Assembly: GCA_964632995.1 (NCBI GenBank)
Contig: CAZWDL010000015.1
Coordinates: 16,202-80,201, forward strand
Reading direction: 5' to 3'
Length of the DNA: 64,000 nt
Origin: CAZWDL01 sp964632995
GTDB taxonomy: Bacteria > Bacteroidota > Bacteroidia > Chitinophagales > Saprospiraceae
In this document: in pieces, positions 35,287-44,738 of the stretch
How positions within the stretch are numbered: the first letter of the stretch is position 1
How the letters are laid out: the number at the start of each line of letters is the position of its first letter
Program-made: the position numbers and the translations under genes
Notes under the pieces: generated by a model
Seen by the model: only the letters and a program-made list of their open reading frames with translations
Databases searched by the model: none
What the model was told of the DNA's origin: nothing

Positions 35287-38200
35287 ATGGTTGTACTAAG
35301 GATCGGAAATCTTCAAATACTATCCCTGTTCTTGCTCTTGTCGTCAGTGAGCAGTTGCGAGGTGGTGACCGGAGGCGGAACGCCTGAATCCAAGCCGAAA
35401 CTTAGTGAAGCTAATCCGCTGTTTGATATCCTGGAGCCGGATCAGACCCATATCGACTTCAATAATGTGGTCGAAGAGAATGTGATCATGAATGGATTCT
35501 CTTACGAATATCTCTATAATGGCGGAGGTGTATGCGCTGGAGATTTTAATAATGATGGCCTGCCCGACCTTTATTTTATCGCCAACCTCAAGGATAATCA
35601 GCTTTACCTCAATCAGGGCGATATGCAGTTTAAGGATGTCACCCTGGCCGCAGGAGTAAAGGGAAATTACGGTTTTCCCGTCGGCGTAACCACCGTGGAT
35701 ATTAATGCGGACGGCAAACTGGATATCTATATCTGTAAGTCGGGCATTTTCGATAATCCGGAGGAAAAGCGGAACGAACTATATGTCAACCAAGGAAATA
35801 ATGCGGCAGGAGTCCCGGTTTTTGTCGAAATGGCCAATCAGTACGGACTGGACCTTCCCCATTATTCTACACAGGCCGCCTTTCTGGACTACGACCGGGA
35901 CGGTGATCTCGATATGTTTCTTCTGAATCACAACGTCAGGATCCAACCCGTACAGAATAATTTTGAAATACTGCGCCTGGAAGAAAACGCCATGAGCAGC
36001 GATCGCCTGTTTGAAAACGAGAACGGCCGTTTTATAGATGTGTCCGAAAAAAGCGGAATGATCAACGATGCCGTCGGCTTCGGTCTGGGCGTCGCCATAG
36101 GGGATGTGAATAACGACGGCTGGCCCGACCTGATCGTCAGTCACGATTACTCTTCCAAAGACCGTCTGTATCTCAATCAGCAAAACGGAACCTTTCGCGA
36201 AGTGATGAACGAAGTTACCGGCCATATTTCCACCTATTCCATGGGCAACGATCTGGCGGATTTCAATAACGACGGCTGGCTCGATTTCATCACCGTGGAT
36301 ATGGTTTCGGAATACAACTACGACATCAAGGCCAGTATGAGCGGTATGAATCCGGAGCAATTCAATTATCTGGTCGATAAAGGATATCACTACCAATACA
36401 TGTACAATACGCTCCAGCTCAACAACGGCCATCCGCCGGCATCTTCGGCGCCTGTTTTTTCAGACATTGCCAGCCTGTGCGACCTGTCGAGTACAGACTG
36501 GAGTTGGGGCCCCCTCTTCCTGGATATGGACAATGACGGCGACAAGGACCTGTTTATACCCAACGGTATTAAGCGGGATTTCAGAAATGTCGATTTTGTC
36601 CGATACAAACAAAAGCGGCAACTCGAATTCGAACCGGTTTTCCTCCAGGCGAACGATCAGCAAAAGCGCGTACTGCTGGAGGAATTTACCCGGGAAATGC
36701 TGGACAAGATGCCCGCCCGCAAAAAAGGCAACTACTTTTTCGAGAACGAAGGAGGACTGGCTTTCGCCAAAAGAAATACAACCTGGGCGCCGGAGCGGAT
36801 GACCGCCACCAACGGCGCCGCCTACGCCGATCTGGACAACGACGGCGACCTCGATATCGTAACCAACAATATGGATGAAGCGGCTTTCATTTACCGGAAT
36901 AATAGTGTGGAGCTAGGCAGGGACAATTTTCTCCAGGTGGTTTTAAAAGGCCCGAAGAAAAACACTGATGGTATCGGCTCCCGGGTTTTTATCCGTACCG
37001 ATTCTGGAGAACAAGTACTGGAACAGTACCTCTCGAGGGGCTTCCAGTCGGCAGTTGATCGCGTGTTGCACTTTGGATTAGGCGATGCTTCCGGAGTAGC
37101 TGAATTGATCGTCACCTGGCCCGACGGAAAACAACAGGTGTTGAAAGATGTGAAGGGAAGACAGATGCTGATCCTGGATTACAACAGAGCTTCGACACCC
37201 CAGCTTACGCCCGCTAATCCCACCTCTCTATTCGCCGATATTACGGATGAGCTGAAGCTTGCCGATCCGCATCGGGAGAATGAATTCGACGATTTTCAGC
37301 GCGAGAGCCTGCTGCCGCGCAAAATGTCGGAAGAAGGACCCGCGCTGGCGGTCGGCGATGTCAACGGTGACGGCCTCGACGATTTTTACCGGGGCGGCTC
37401 GGTGGGTTATCCCGGACAACTGTTTGTACAACAAAGCGATCGAATCTTCCGGGAAACCCAAAGTGCTCCCTGGTCAGCAGACCGTCAGCACGAAGACGTC
37501 GATGCCTTATTCTTTGACGCCGATGGCGACGATGACCTGGACCTCTACGTGGTAAGTGGAGGTAATGAACATCCCGCCGGCTCCGCCCTTCAGCGTGATC
37601 GATTATATATCAATGAGGGAGGCGGACAGTTTAGTAAAGCAAATAATGCCATACCTGCCGGGCCGGGCATTAGCGGATCGGTCGTGCAGGCGGGTGACTT
37701 CGACAGCGACGGCGACCCGGATCTGTTTGTCGGTGGAAAACAAATACCCGGAAAGTACCCTTATCCGGCCGGCAGTTATTTGTTGCGCAACGTTAGTGAA
37801 CCCGGACATGCCCGCTTCGAAGAGGTAACTGAAGAATTGGCCCCCATGCTCCTGGAAATGGGCATGGTGTCGGATGCGGTCTGGGCAGACGTTGATCAGG
37901 ATGCACGACTTGATCTGATCCTCGTCGGAGAATGGATGCCGGTCACTGTACTGCATAACGAGGGCGGGACTTTTGTTAACCGCACCGTTCAGGCAGGACT
38001 TTCGGAAGATATCGGCTGGTGGTATGGCATCGAGGCTGCGGATTTTGACGGAGACGGCGATGTGGATCTCGTCGCCGGCAATCTCGGCCTGAATAGCAAG
38101 TACCAGGCTTCCAAAGAAGCACCCTTTGAAATTTTCGCCAAGGACTTCGACGGTACAGGAAGCATAGATATAGTACTGGGTTATCACCAGCGGGGAGCTC

Positions 38201-38745
38201 TTTTTCCGCTGCGCGGACGCGAGTGCAGTTCCAATCAGATGCCCTTCATCAAAAAGAAATTTCCTTCCTATCACGATTTCGCTTCAGCGGATCTGGAAAG
38301 CGTGTACGGCGAGGAAAATCTGGAAAACGCCCTGCACTACTCGGCTAATAACTTCGCTTCCTCTTACCTGGAAAACCAGGGAGACGGGACCTTCGTAATA
38401 AAACCTTTGCCGCGCCCGGCGCAAATGACCGCGATCCGGAACATCCTGCCGGCCGACCTCAACGCCGATGGACACCTCGACCTGATCATCAGCGGCAATA
38501 TCTACGGGTTTGAGGTGGAAACGCCGCGGCAGGACGCCGGTTACGGGCTGCTTCTGACGGGTGACGGACGGGGGAATTTTCAGGCGCTGCTCCCTCATGA
38601 AAGCGGCCTGTATATCGAAGGAGAAGTGGCCGATGCGGCTCTGATCCGCCTGGCGGGAGGTAAAAAGGCCGTCCTGAACGTCAGAAACGACGATCCCGTT
38701 CAGGTGATAGCTGTTGACGAAGGAATGATGCTTAGTACACTGTAA
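35287..38745 (+). CDS. FG-GAP/VCBS and ASPIC-UnbV (CRTAC1-like) lipoprotein
   Basis: A 1152-residue surface lipoprotein (lipobox SVSSC, Cys24). At least twelve FG-GAP/VCBS calcium-loop repeats (DFNNDGLPD, DINADGKLD, DYDRDGDLD, DLDNDGDLD, DFDGDGDVD and others) form two beta-propellers. Between them, at about 550-625, lies an ASPIC/UnbV domain (VFIRTDSGEQVLEQYLSRGF, then HFGLGDASGVAELIVTWPDGK). Such proteins occur widely in marine Bacteroidota and Planctomycetes polysaccharide loci next to SusCD and are thought to bind glycans or form surface scaffolds. It lies between SusD and the cytochrome gene, only 12 bases from the latter, so it belongs to the same transcript. No catalytic residues are evident. 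Confidence 0.9.
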   Translation: MVVLRIGNLQILSLFLLLSSVSSCEVVTGGGTPESKPKLSEANPLFDILEPDQTHIDFNNVVEENVIMNGFSYEYLYNGGGVCAGDFNNDGLPDLYFIANLKDNQLYLNQGDMQFKDVTLAAGVKGNYGFPVGVTTVDINADGKLDIYICKSGIFDNPEEKRNELYVNQGNNAAGVPVFVEMANQYGLDLPHYSTQAAFLDYDRDGDLDMFLLNHNVRIQPVQNNFEILRLEENAMSSDRLFENENGRFIDVSEKSGMINDAVGFGLGVAIGDVNNDGWPDLIVSHDYSSKDRLYLNQQNGTFREVMNEVTGHISTYSMGNDLADFNNDGWLDFITVDMVSEYNYDIKASMSGMNPEQFNYLVDKGYHYQYMYNTLQLNNGHPPASSAPVFSDIASLCDLSSTDWSWGPLFLDMDNDGDKDLFIPNGIKRDFRNVDFVRYKQKRQLEFEPVFLQANDQQKRVLLEEFTREMLDKMPARKKGNYFFENEGGLAFAKRNTTWAPERMTATNGAAYADLDNDGDLDIVTNNMDEAAFIYRNNSVELGRDNFLQVVLKGPKKNTDGIGSRVFIRTDSGEQVLEQYLSRGFQSAVDRVLHFGLGDASGVAELIVTWPDGKQQVLKDVKGRQMLILDYNRASTPQLTPANPTSLFADITDELKLADPHRENEFDDFQRESLLPRKMSEEGPALAVGDVNGDGLDDFYRGGSVGYPGQLFVQQSDRIFRETQSAPWSADRQHEDVDALFFDADGDDDLDLYVVSGGNEHPAGSALQRDRLYINEGGGQFSKANNAIPAGPGISGSVVQAGDFDSDGDPDLFVGGKQIPGKYPYPAGSYLLRNVSEPGHARFEEVTEELAPMLLEMGMVSDAVWADVDQDARLDLILVGEWMPVTVLHNEGGTFVNRTVQAGLSEDIGWWYGIEAADFDGDGDVDLVAGNLGLNSKYQASKEAPFEIFAKDFDGTGSIDIVLGYHQRGALFPLRGRECSSNQMPFIKKKFPSYHDFASADLESVYGEENLENALHYSANNFASSYLENQGDGTFVIKPLPRPAQMTAIRNILPADLNADGHLDLIISGNIYGFEVETPRQDAGYGLLLTGDGRGNFQALLPHESGLYIEGEVADAALIRLAGGKKAVLNVRNDDPVQVIAVDEGMMLSTL

Positions 38746-38757
38746 TTATGTATAGGT

Positions 38758-40002
38758 TTGAGACCACGAAGTTTGTCAAAGAAAAAAATACTATCCGTGT
38801 TGTTTCTCCTGGCGCTGATCATCGTTCAATGCAGCGAGCAACCGAGGGAAAAGGAAGCTCTGTGGGCTGTAGCCGTTCATTACAACGGCTCGAAGTACGC
38901 CGGTTCGGAGAGCTGCCGGACTTGTCACGCGGACATTTACGCCGATCACTTGTATACGGCGCACCATCAAACTTCCGCGTCTGCCGACCGGGAAAACATC
39001 AAAGGCAGCTTTGCGAGCGGAGAGCATGAGGTAGCGATCAACGACCGAATCACTTACCGAATGGTCGAACAGGATAGTCAGCTGTACCAGGCAGCCTACG
39101 TCAATGGCCGGTATGTGGCGAAAGCGCCGTTTGACATCATGGTCGGATCGGGCGCCAAAGGGCAGAGCTATCTGTACTGGTTCCGGGATAAACTGAATCA
39201 GCTGCCGGTCTCCTATCAGACAGCCGGAGATCAGTGGATCCTCAGCCCCGGATATCCGGAGGACCAGGTCGATTTCGGACGGGAAGTGATCCCTACCTGC
39301 CTGACTTGTCATACGACCTTTGCCAAAAACCGCGATCCCGGGGACTACTTTAGCAATGCGTACGACCGGCAGGAAGTGTTGCTGGGCGTGGATTGTGAGA
39401 GTTGCCACGGGCCGTCTTGGGCGCACGCCGATTTTCACTTGAAACATCCGGAAGCCAGGGAGCCCAGACATGTGCTGGAGATACCGTCTCTGAGCCGGCA
39501 GCAGCGCCTCGACGCCTGCGCTAAATGCCACTCCGGACTGAGGGAGCCGCTGCAACAACCGTTTGCCTTTCAGACCGGGAACTTGCTGGCCGATTTCTCC
39601 AAGGCCGCCTACCAGCCGGAAGAGGCAGGAACCCTGGACGTCCACGGCAACCAATACGGATTGCTGACGGCCAGCCGGTGTTTTCAGCTCTCGGATGCGA
39701 TGGATTGTTCGACCTGCCACCATCCCCACCGGCGGGAGCGAGACAATTTGAAAGCGTTCTCCACCCGGTGCATGAACTGCCATGAAGGTGCCTCGTTCTG
39801 CAAAATGGGCGCAGAACTGGGTGCGTCCATCACGGATAACTGCATCGATTGCCACATGCCGCGATTGCCCTCGGCGGGAGTACTCATGCAGAACACCTCT
39901 ACGGGCAGTATGGATTCCCTGCAGGTGAGGACGCACCGGATCGCCGTCTACGAAGAAGCATCACAACAAGTGATTCGATTTATCAAGGATTTAAAACAAT
40001 AA
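38758..40002 (+). CDS. seven-heme c-type cytochrome lipoprotein
   Basis: A 414-residue multiheme cytochrome c. Seven CXXCH heme-attachment motifs are visible: C53-H57 (CRTCH), C181 (CLTCH), C213 (CESCH), C254 (CAKCH), C317 (CSTCH), C338 (CMNCH) and C362 (CIDCH). The start is a TTG at 38758: from it the reading is MRPRSLSKKKILSVLFLLAL and a lipobox IVQC (Cys25), so the protein is a periplasm-facing or surface lipoprotein. An ATG ten bases earlier (38748) is in another frame and gives no signal. It must carry electrons between periplasmic redox partners; the adjacent exported FAD oxidoreductase, whose ATG is 4 bases after the stop, is the obvious donor. The family resembles cytochrome c-554-type multiheme carriers, but the exact assignment is open. 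Confidence 0.88.
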   Translation: MRPRSLSKKKILSVLFLLALIIVQCSEQPREKEALWAVAVHYNGSKYAGSESCRTCHADIYADHLYTAHHQTSASADRENIKGSFASGEHEVAINDRITYRMVEQDSQLYQAAYVNGRYVAKAPFDIMVGSGAKGQSYLYWFRDKLNQLPVSYQTAGDQWILSPGYPEDQVDFGREVIPTCLTCHTTFAKNRDPGDYFSNAYDRQEVLLGVDCESCHGPSWAHADFHLKHPEAREPRHVLEIPSLSRQQRLDACAKCHSGLREPLQQPFAFQTGNLLADFSKAAYQPEEAGTLDVHGNQYGLLTASRCFQLSDAMDCSTCHHPHRRERDNLKAFSTRCMNCHEGASFCKMGAELGASITDNCIDCHMPRLPSAGVLMQNTSTGSMDSLQVRTHRIAVYEEASQQVIRFIKDLKQ

Positions 40003-40006
40003 TATC

Positions 40007-41800
40007 ATGAAACATACGCCTGTGAAAATTCATCTGACGCTACTCTTTTTATGGATCAACCTGGTCTGGATAACGGCTCAAACGGAAATCCTTATCGAAG
40101 CCGAAAGCTTTCCGGATAAGGGCGGCTGGATGGTCGATCCTCAATTCGTGGAACAAATGGGTTCGCCCTATCTGATGGCCCATGGCATGGGCAAGCCCGT
40201 CGCCAATGCCGCCACGGAAGTGAGTGTGGAAAAAGCCGGAACGTATCACGTTTGGGCCAGAACCAAAAACTGGGCACCCGGAAAGTGGAATCCGCCCGGG
40301 CAATTTCAGATCCTCATCGACGGTAAAGCCTTGAATAACAAGTTGGGACTGACCCCCGGCTGGGGCTGGGAATACGCCGGGGAGGTGACGCTGGGTGCGG
40401 AAATGGTCAACCTGGAACTCGCTGATCTGACCGGTTTTAACGGTCGTTGCGACGCCGTCTTTTTCAGCCAGTCCGGGCAAGAGCCTCCTGATTTCGGGGA
40501 AAAGTTGGCCGCCTGGAGAAAGAAGATGTCCCAGGAACCGCCGGCGCCGCCTGTCACTAAAGAATACGACCTGGTGATCACCGGCGGCGGCCTGGCTGGC
40601 TGTGCCGCGGCTATTGCTGCGGCTGAACAGGGATTGAAGGTCGCCCTGATCCACGACCGGCCGGTATTGGGCGGCAACGCCAGCAGCGAGATCAGGGTCC
40701 ACACCCTGGGCATTTACGGTAAATTTGAACGCATCCTGAGCAAAATCGATACCGAGCACTATCCCAACGGTTCGCCTCAAGCCAAAAAGGATCAGAAGAA
40801 AAGAGACCGGAATGTTAAAAGCTACGAAAACATTGATCTTTTTCTCAACTGGCGAGCTTATGACGCCGTAAGTAAAGAGCAGGTGATCCAGTATGTTGAC
40901 GCCCGGCACACCTCGAACGGTGAGCGGATCCGTTTCCGGGCTCCGCTTTTCATCGATTCTACCGGCGACGGCTGGATCGGCTACTGGGCGGGCGCCGAAT
41001 ACTCCTACGGTCGGGAAAGCGTATATAAATACGGGGAAGCCTGGGACGAATGGGGAGAACTGTGGAGCCCGGAAGAACCCGACAACGCCGTGATGGGCTC
41101 TTCCATTCTCTGGCGCACAAAAGTGGCCGATGCTCCGAAATCCTTCCCGGAAGTGCCATGGGCCATGGAGGTGGCGGAAGACCACGCCGCGACGGCAGGC
41201 GAGTGGTACTGGGAATTTTCCCGTAATGACCTCCACCAGATCCATGACGGGGAGGAGATCCGGGATCACATGCTCAAAGCGATTTTCGGTTCTTTCTATA
41301 ATGCCAAGCAGGATCCGGAAAATGAAAAATACCAACTGGAGTGGGTCTCTTACCTGCTGGGTAAGCGCGAATCCCGCCGGCTGGTCGGGGACCATATCTT
41401 TACCTTCCGGGACGTCACCGAAGACGCGGAGTTCCCTGACTCGGTAGTCATAGAAGAAAGAGAAATCGACGTTCATTTTCAGCTCAATTTACAGGATGAA
41501 GACGCACCCGATTTTCTGTCGAAAGCACTGTTTTATAAGACGGATCGCTACTACATTCCATACCGGAGCCTGTACTCCCGCAACATCAACAACCTGTTTA
41601 TGGCCGGGCGCTGCTTCAGCTGCTCGCACGTCGGCCTGGGCGGCCCCCGGGTAATGCGCACTACCGGACAGATGGGGGCAGCGGTCGGCTACGCTGCCTC
41701 GCTATGCAAGAAATACAAGGTGAATCCCAGAGACATCTACACGGATTATCTGGAAGAATACATGGAACTGATTGAGCGTCAGCAATGGACAACACCATAG
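40007..41800 (+). CDS. exported FAD-dependent oxidoreductase
   Basis: A 597-residue flavoprotein with a signal peptide (about 1-24, ending ITAQ). Residues 28-155 form a beta-sandwich of carbohydrate-binding-module appearance (ILIEAESFPDKGGWMVD, GTYHVWARTKN). From 187 onward is the PF12831-type FAD oxidoreductase: Rossmann motif GGGLAG (193-198), VLGGNASSEIRVHTLG, FIDSTGDGWIGYWAGAEYSYG, and C-terminal NLFMAGRCFSCSHVGLGGPR. This combination indicates a periplasmic enzyme that binds a sugar and oxidises it, presumably passing electrons to the cytochrome encoded immediately upstream. It is a paralog of the signal-less protein at 44739. The substrate is not known; proteins of this family are sometimes misnamed xanthan lyase. 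Confidence 0.88.
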   Translation: MKHTPVKIHLTLLFLWINLVWITAQTEILIEAESFPDKGGWMVDPQFVEQMGSPYLMAHGMGKPVANAATEVSVEKAGTYHVWARTKNWAPGKWNPPGQFQILIDGKALNNKLGLTPGWGWEYAGEVTLGAEMVNLELADLTGFNGRCDAVFFSQSGQEPPDFGEKLAAWRKKMSQEPPAPPVTKEYDLVITGGGLAGCAAAIAAAEQGLKVALIHDRPVLGGNASSEIRVHTLGIYGKFERILSKIDTEHYPNGSPQAKKDQKKRDRNVKSYENIDLFLNWRAYDAVSKEQVIQYVDARHTSNGERIRFRAPLFIDSTGDGWIGYWAGAEYSYGRESVYKYGEAWDEWGELWSPEEPDNAVMGSSILWRTKVADAPKSFPEVPWAMEVAEDHAATAGEWYWEFSRNDLHQIHDGEEIRDHMLKAIFGSFYNAKQDPENEKYQLEWVSYLLGKRESRRLVGDHIFTFRDVTEDAEFPDSVVIEEREIDVHFQLNLQDEDAPDFLSKALFYKTDRYYIPYRSLYSRNINNLFMAGRCFSCSHVGLGGPRVMRTTGQMGAAVGYAASLCKKYKVNPRDIYTDYLEEYMELIERQQWTTP

Positions 41801-41841
41801 AACATAGCCGTAGAGTTTTTATCATTTGAAATTGCCGTTTG

Positions 41842-42948
41842 ATGAATTTTGCCAGGCTGTATCCAGCAGTGTCGATTATATTGATTTTCGTACTGTCCGG
41901 TATGTTTCCGGACCTGTTTGTCCAAAACCCTCCGCTGTACTTTAGCATGGCCGAAGAATGGAGCAGGGTAGAGGGGGAAGAGTATATCGGTATTTTTAAA
42001 AACCCCGACACTATACTGGAGCACGAGCTCTACCTGCTTTCCGATGAAACGGGGAATCCTCTTTTTTTTCACTCCGATGTAACGACGCCGGTCTGTATTG
42101 ACGGCATCTGCAAGCCGGTTTCCATCGAACTCTATTGGAATCTGATCGGCCATTACATCGGTTACGGGATAAAGCCCCGGGAACCATTGACCAAGTACGA
42201 TCACGACGAATTTGTAGAGGCCGACTACGAGAAGCTCCACCGCTTGCTGTCGGATAACAAATCCGTTCTGAGGCGTAAAAAGCTGTCGGAGCTATTTGAT
42301 GAAAATGCGGAGCCGGAAAAAAAGGTGGAATACAAGGGGGAAGAAGTAGATGCGGTCAGCGGAGCTACCAAAAAGGAGATCAAGGAGTCTGTTATCGAAG
42401 GAGCCTTGTATTCCTGCTACCGGCTCTGGCACCTGGTGCACGGCGATGTGACCGACAAAATAGAGGCGTACCTGCAAACCATCTACTCTGAAGAGCTGGA
42501 GCGCGATTTTCTCTTTTCCGGGTACGAGGATTATCATTTCTACGCTCTGAAGCAAATGAGCGGAACGGATTTTGAAGCCCATCTGTCCCGGATCGTAGAC
42601 ATTTTCCGGTCGGATAAGCCATTGACCCGTACTTATATCCTGAAGAAGATACCTAAAGCCTACGTGGGGCGGGAAGCAGTGAGCCGCGGACTATATGGCG
42701 CCTTTTCCGCCGTGGATATCAACTCCAGGACTTTGCTGGTGGAACACCTTCCTCACGCGCACCCCGTGGCCTCCGAACTGCTGTCGACGCAGGTTTCGGA
42801 GATGTCGAAAAATCAGTTGGAGGCCTACCTGAAATTTCTGGTGGAGGACGAGTCGAGGCTTAACCCGGATATTCTGAAGAACCTCAAAAAAGTGGCGGAT
42901 TCCAATGAATACGCCTACGGATACCTGATCGAACGGTATTTGGAATGA
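41842..42948 (+). CDS. SGAT (FMN-binding-like) periplasmic protein
   Basis: A 368-residue protein; the ATG at 41842 follows a TTG that extends the frame by one codon. Residues 9-24 are hydrophobic (signal or anchor). A CIDGIC pair (C85, C90) precedes IELYWNLIGHYIGYGIKP. At 170-180 is DAVSGATKKEI, which matches the D(A/G)xSGAT motif by which NqrC/RnfG/NosR-type proteins bind FMN covalently through Thr (here T176). The rest (about 200-368) is helical with repeated YLExL-like units. In its location between the cytochrome/FAD oxidoreductase and the symporter it would act as a flavin electron relay. Covalent flavin requires an ApbE transferase, not encoded here. Assignment to the FMN-binding superfamily is by motif only. 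Confidence 0.65.
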   Translation: MNFARLYPAVSIILIFVLSGMFPDLFVQNPPLYFSMAEEWSRVEGEEYIGIFKNPDTILEHELYLLSDETGNPLFFHSDVTTPVCIDGICKPVSIELYWNLIGHYIGYGIKPREPLTKYDHDEFVEADYEKLHRLLSDNKSVLRRKKLSELFDENAEPEKKVEYKGEEVDAVSGATKKEIKESVIEGALYSCYRLWHLVHGDVTDKIEAYLQTIYSEELERDFLFSGYEDYHFYALKQMSGTDFEAHLSRIVDIFRSDKPLTRTYILKKIPKAYVGREAVSRGLYGAFSAVDINSRTLLVEHLPHAHPVASELLSTQVSEMSKNQLEAYLKFLVEDESRLNPDILKNLKKVADSNEYAYGYLIERYLE

Positions 42949-43063
42949 ATAGTCCAGTGATGGCTGCTTTTTTTATGGAGACTCCGGAACAGCCAGTTTT
43001 TTGAAAAATCGTCAAATTTTTGAAAACCATTATCAAAACGGACGAAAGCGACAAACCAATCCT

Positions 43064-44731
43064 ATGGATCAACTGGACTACTCGGTCATTTTTCTCTTTT
43101 CGCTGATTGTGATTCTGGCCGGCATCTCCTTCCGCCGGAGCAGCTCGGACATGAAGTCCTACTTTGCGGCGGGTGGGGAAGTACCCTGGAGTATCAGCGG
43201 TCTTTCGCTGTTCATGAGCTTTTTCTCCGCAGGCACCTTTGTTGTCTGGGGATCGATTGCTTACGAGTACGGAGTGGTTGCGATTACCATTCAGCTGACG
43301 ATGGCGGCGGCCGGCTTCTTTGTAGGGATGGTGATCGCGCCAGGATGGCAAAAGACGGGCGTATTGACGGCGGCGGAGTTTATCCGCTTGCGTCTAGGGG
43401 ACAGGGTACAGCAATTTTACACCTATCTGATTTTGATCTTATCCCTAGCTTATACTGGTGCTTTTTTATATCCGGTAGCCAAGATCGTCAACGTATCGAC
43501 CGGATTTTCGATCAATGCCTGCATCATTCTTCTCGGATTGCTCATCCTGATCTACACGGCAGTCGGCGGATTGTGGGCGGTGATTATTACCGATGTATTG
43601 CAGTTTGTCATATTGACGGCGGCTGTTCTGATTGTCGTACCCCTGGCTATGGAAAATGCTGGAGGGCTGGAGCGGTTTAGCGGGCTGGCGCCGGAGGGTT
43701 TTTTTGATCTAACCAATGGGGAGTACACAGCAGGTTTTATCATCGCTTTTATGATATACAACACCATATTCATCGGAGGCAACTGGGCTTACGTGCAGCG
43801 GTATACCAGTGTCGGAACGACCAGGGCGGCCCGGAAGGTGGGATTTCTTTTCGGAAGTTTATACCTGATTGCGCCTATTATCTGGATGCTGCCTCCTATG
43901 TTGTACCGGGTCATTAATCCTGATCTGACGGGATTGGAAAACGAAGGCGCTTATTTACTGATCTGTAAGCAGGTCTTACCGGTAGGGATGCTGGGCTTAA
44001 TGCTGGGAGGCATGATATTTGCCACAGCCAGTTCAGTGAATACCACCTTGAATTTATCGGCCGCTGTATTGACCAACGATATTTACAAGCTATTGCGCCC
44101 GGAGGCCACCAACAAGCAAGTGATGCAGGTCGCCCGTCTGAGTACAGTTTTTTTTGGATTGGGCACCATCGGCGTAGCCTTACTCGTGCCGGCGGCAGGG
44201 GGGATCGTGGAAGTGGTCCTCAGTGTCGGTGCGGTGACCGGTTGTTCACTGTACGGCCCTCCGATATGGGCGATTTTCTCCAAGAGGCACACGGGAAAAT
44301 CTGTATTAGCCTGTACCCTGCTGGGCCTGGGGATCAATGTTATTTTCAAATTTGTCACGCCTTTCACCATTGGTTTCAGTCTGAGCCGGGCTGAGGAGAT
44401 GCTCGCCGGCGCCCTGATTCCATTGGGGTTGCTCGCCGGCTATGAGCTTTGGGCCTGGTTGGGCGGTGTGGTCAGCGAGGAATACCGGGCATTTGCCGGT
44501 CGGGAGATTATAAGGGCTACCGAGGAAGAAACCCTGGCTTCCGGAAAACAGAACCGCTACGGACTTTCCGTACTGGCCGTCACCCTGGGGATGGTGGGCG
44601 GCTTGATTATTGCTCTGGGGATCATTGCCACGAAAGCGAACGTCTTGATCACCCTGATTGGGCTCTTGTTGTTAGTCTTATCCTTTTGGATGCATCCCCG
44701 GATTTCATTTTCAACATTAAAAAGAAAGTAA
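43064..44731 (+). CDS. sodium:solute symporter (SSS family)
   Basis: A 555-residue inner-membrane transporter with about 13-14 helices. The ATG at 43064 (MDQLDYSVIFLFSLIVILAG) is preferred to a TTG at 43001. Family signatures are SSSDMKSYFAAGGEVPWSISGLS, SFFSAGTFVVWG, AAEFIRLRLGDRVQQFY and TYLILILSLAYTGAFLYPVAKI, the last three near the sodium- and substrate-binding core. It would bring a sugar or sugar acid released in the periplasm into the cytoplasm with sodium. It lies between the periplasmic redox genes and the cytoplasmic FAD oxidoreductase, 7 bases before the latter, which supports a route periplasm, symporter, cytoplasmic enzyme. Confidence 0.92.
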   Translation: MDQLDYSVIFLFSLIVILAGISFRRSSSDMKSYFAAGGEVPWSISGLSLFMSFFSAGTFVVWGSIAYEYGVVAITIQLTMAAAGFFVGMVIAPGWQKTGVLTAAEFIRLRLGDRVQQFYTYLILILSLAYTGAFLYPVAKIVNVSTGFSINACIILLGLLILIYTAVGGLWAVIITDVLQFVILTAAVLIVVPLAMENAGGLERFSGLAPEGFFDLTNGEYTAGFIIAFMIYNTIFIGGNWAYVQRYTSVGTTRAARKVGFLFGSLYLIAPIIWMLPPMLYRVINPDLTGLENEGAYLLICKQVLPVGMLGLMLGGMIFATASSVNTTLNLSAAVLTNDIYKLLRPEATNKQVMQVARLSTVFFGLGTIGVALLVPAAGGIVEVVLSVGAVTGCSLYGPPIWAIFSKRHTGKSVLACTLLGLGINVIFKFVTPFTIGFSLSRAEEMLAGALIPLGLLAGYELWAWLGGVVSEEYRAFAGREIIRATEEETLASGKQNRYGLSVLAVTLGMVGGLIIALGIIATKANVLITLIGLLLLVLSFWMHPRISFSTLKRK

Positions 44732-44738
44732 TTCAATC

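Noticed and set aside
38791..39936. 381-codon open frame on the minus strand
   Set aside because: It is antisense to the heptaheme cytochrome, whose seven CXXCH motifs prove the plus strand is coding.
40049..41476. 475-codon open frame on the minus strand
   Set aside because: It lies wholly inside the exported FAD oxidoreductase, has no recognisable domain and has shadow-type composition.
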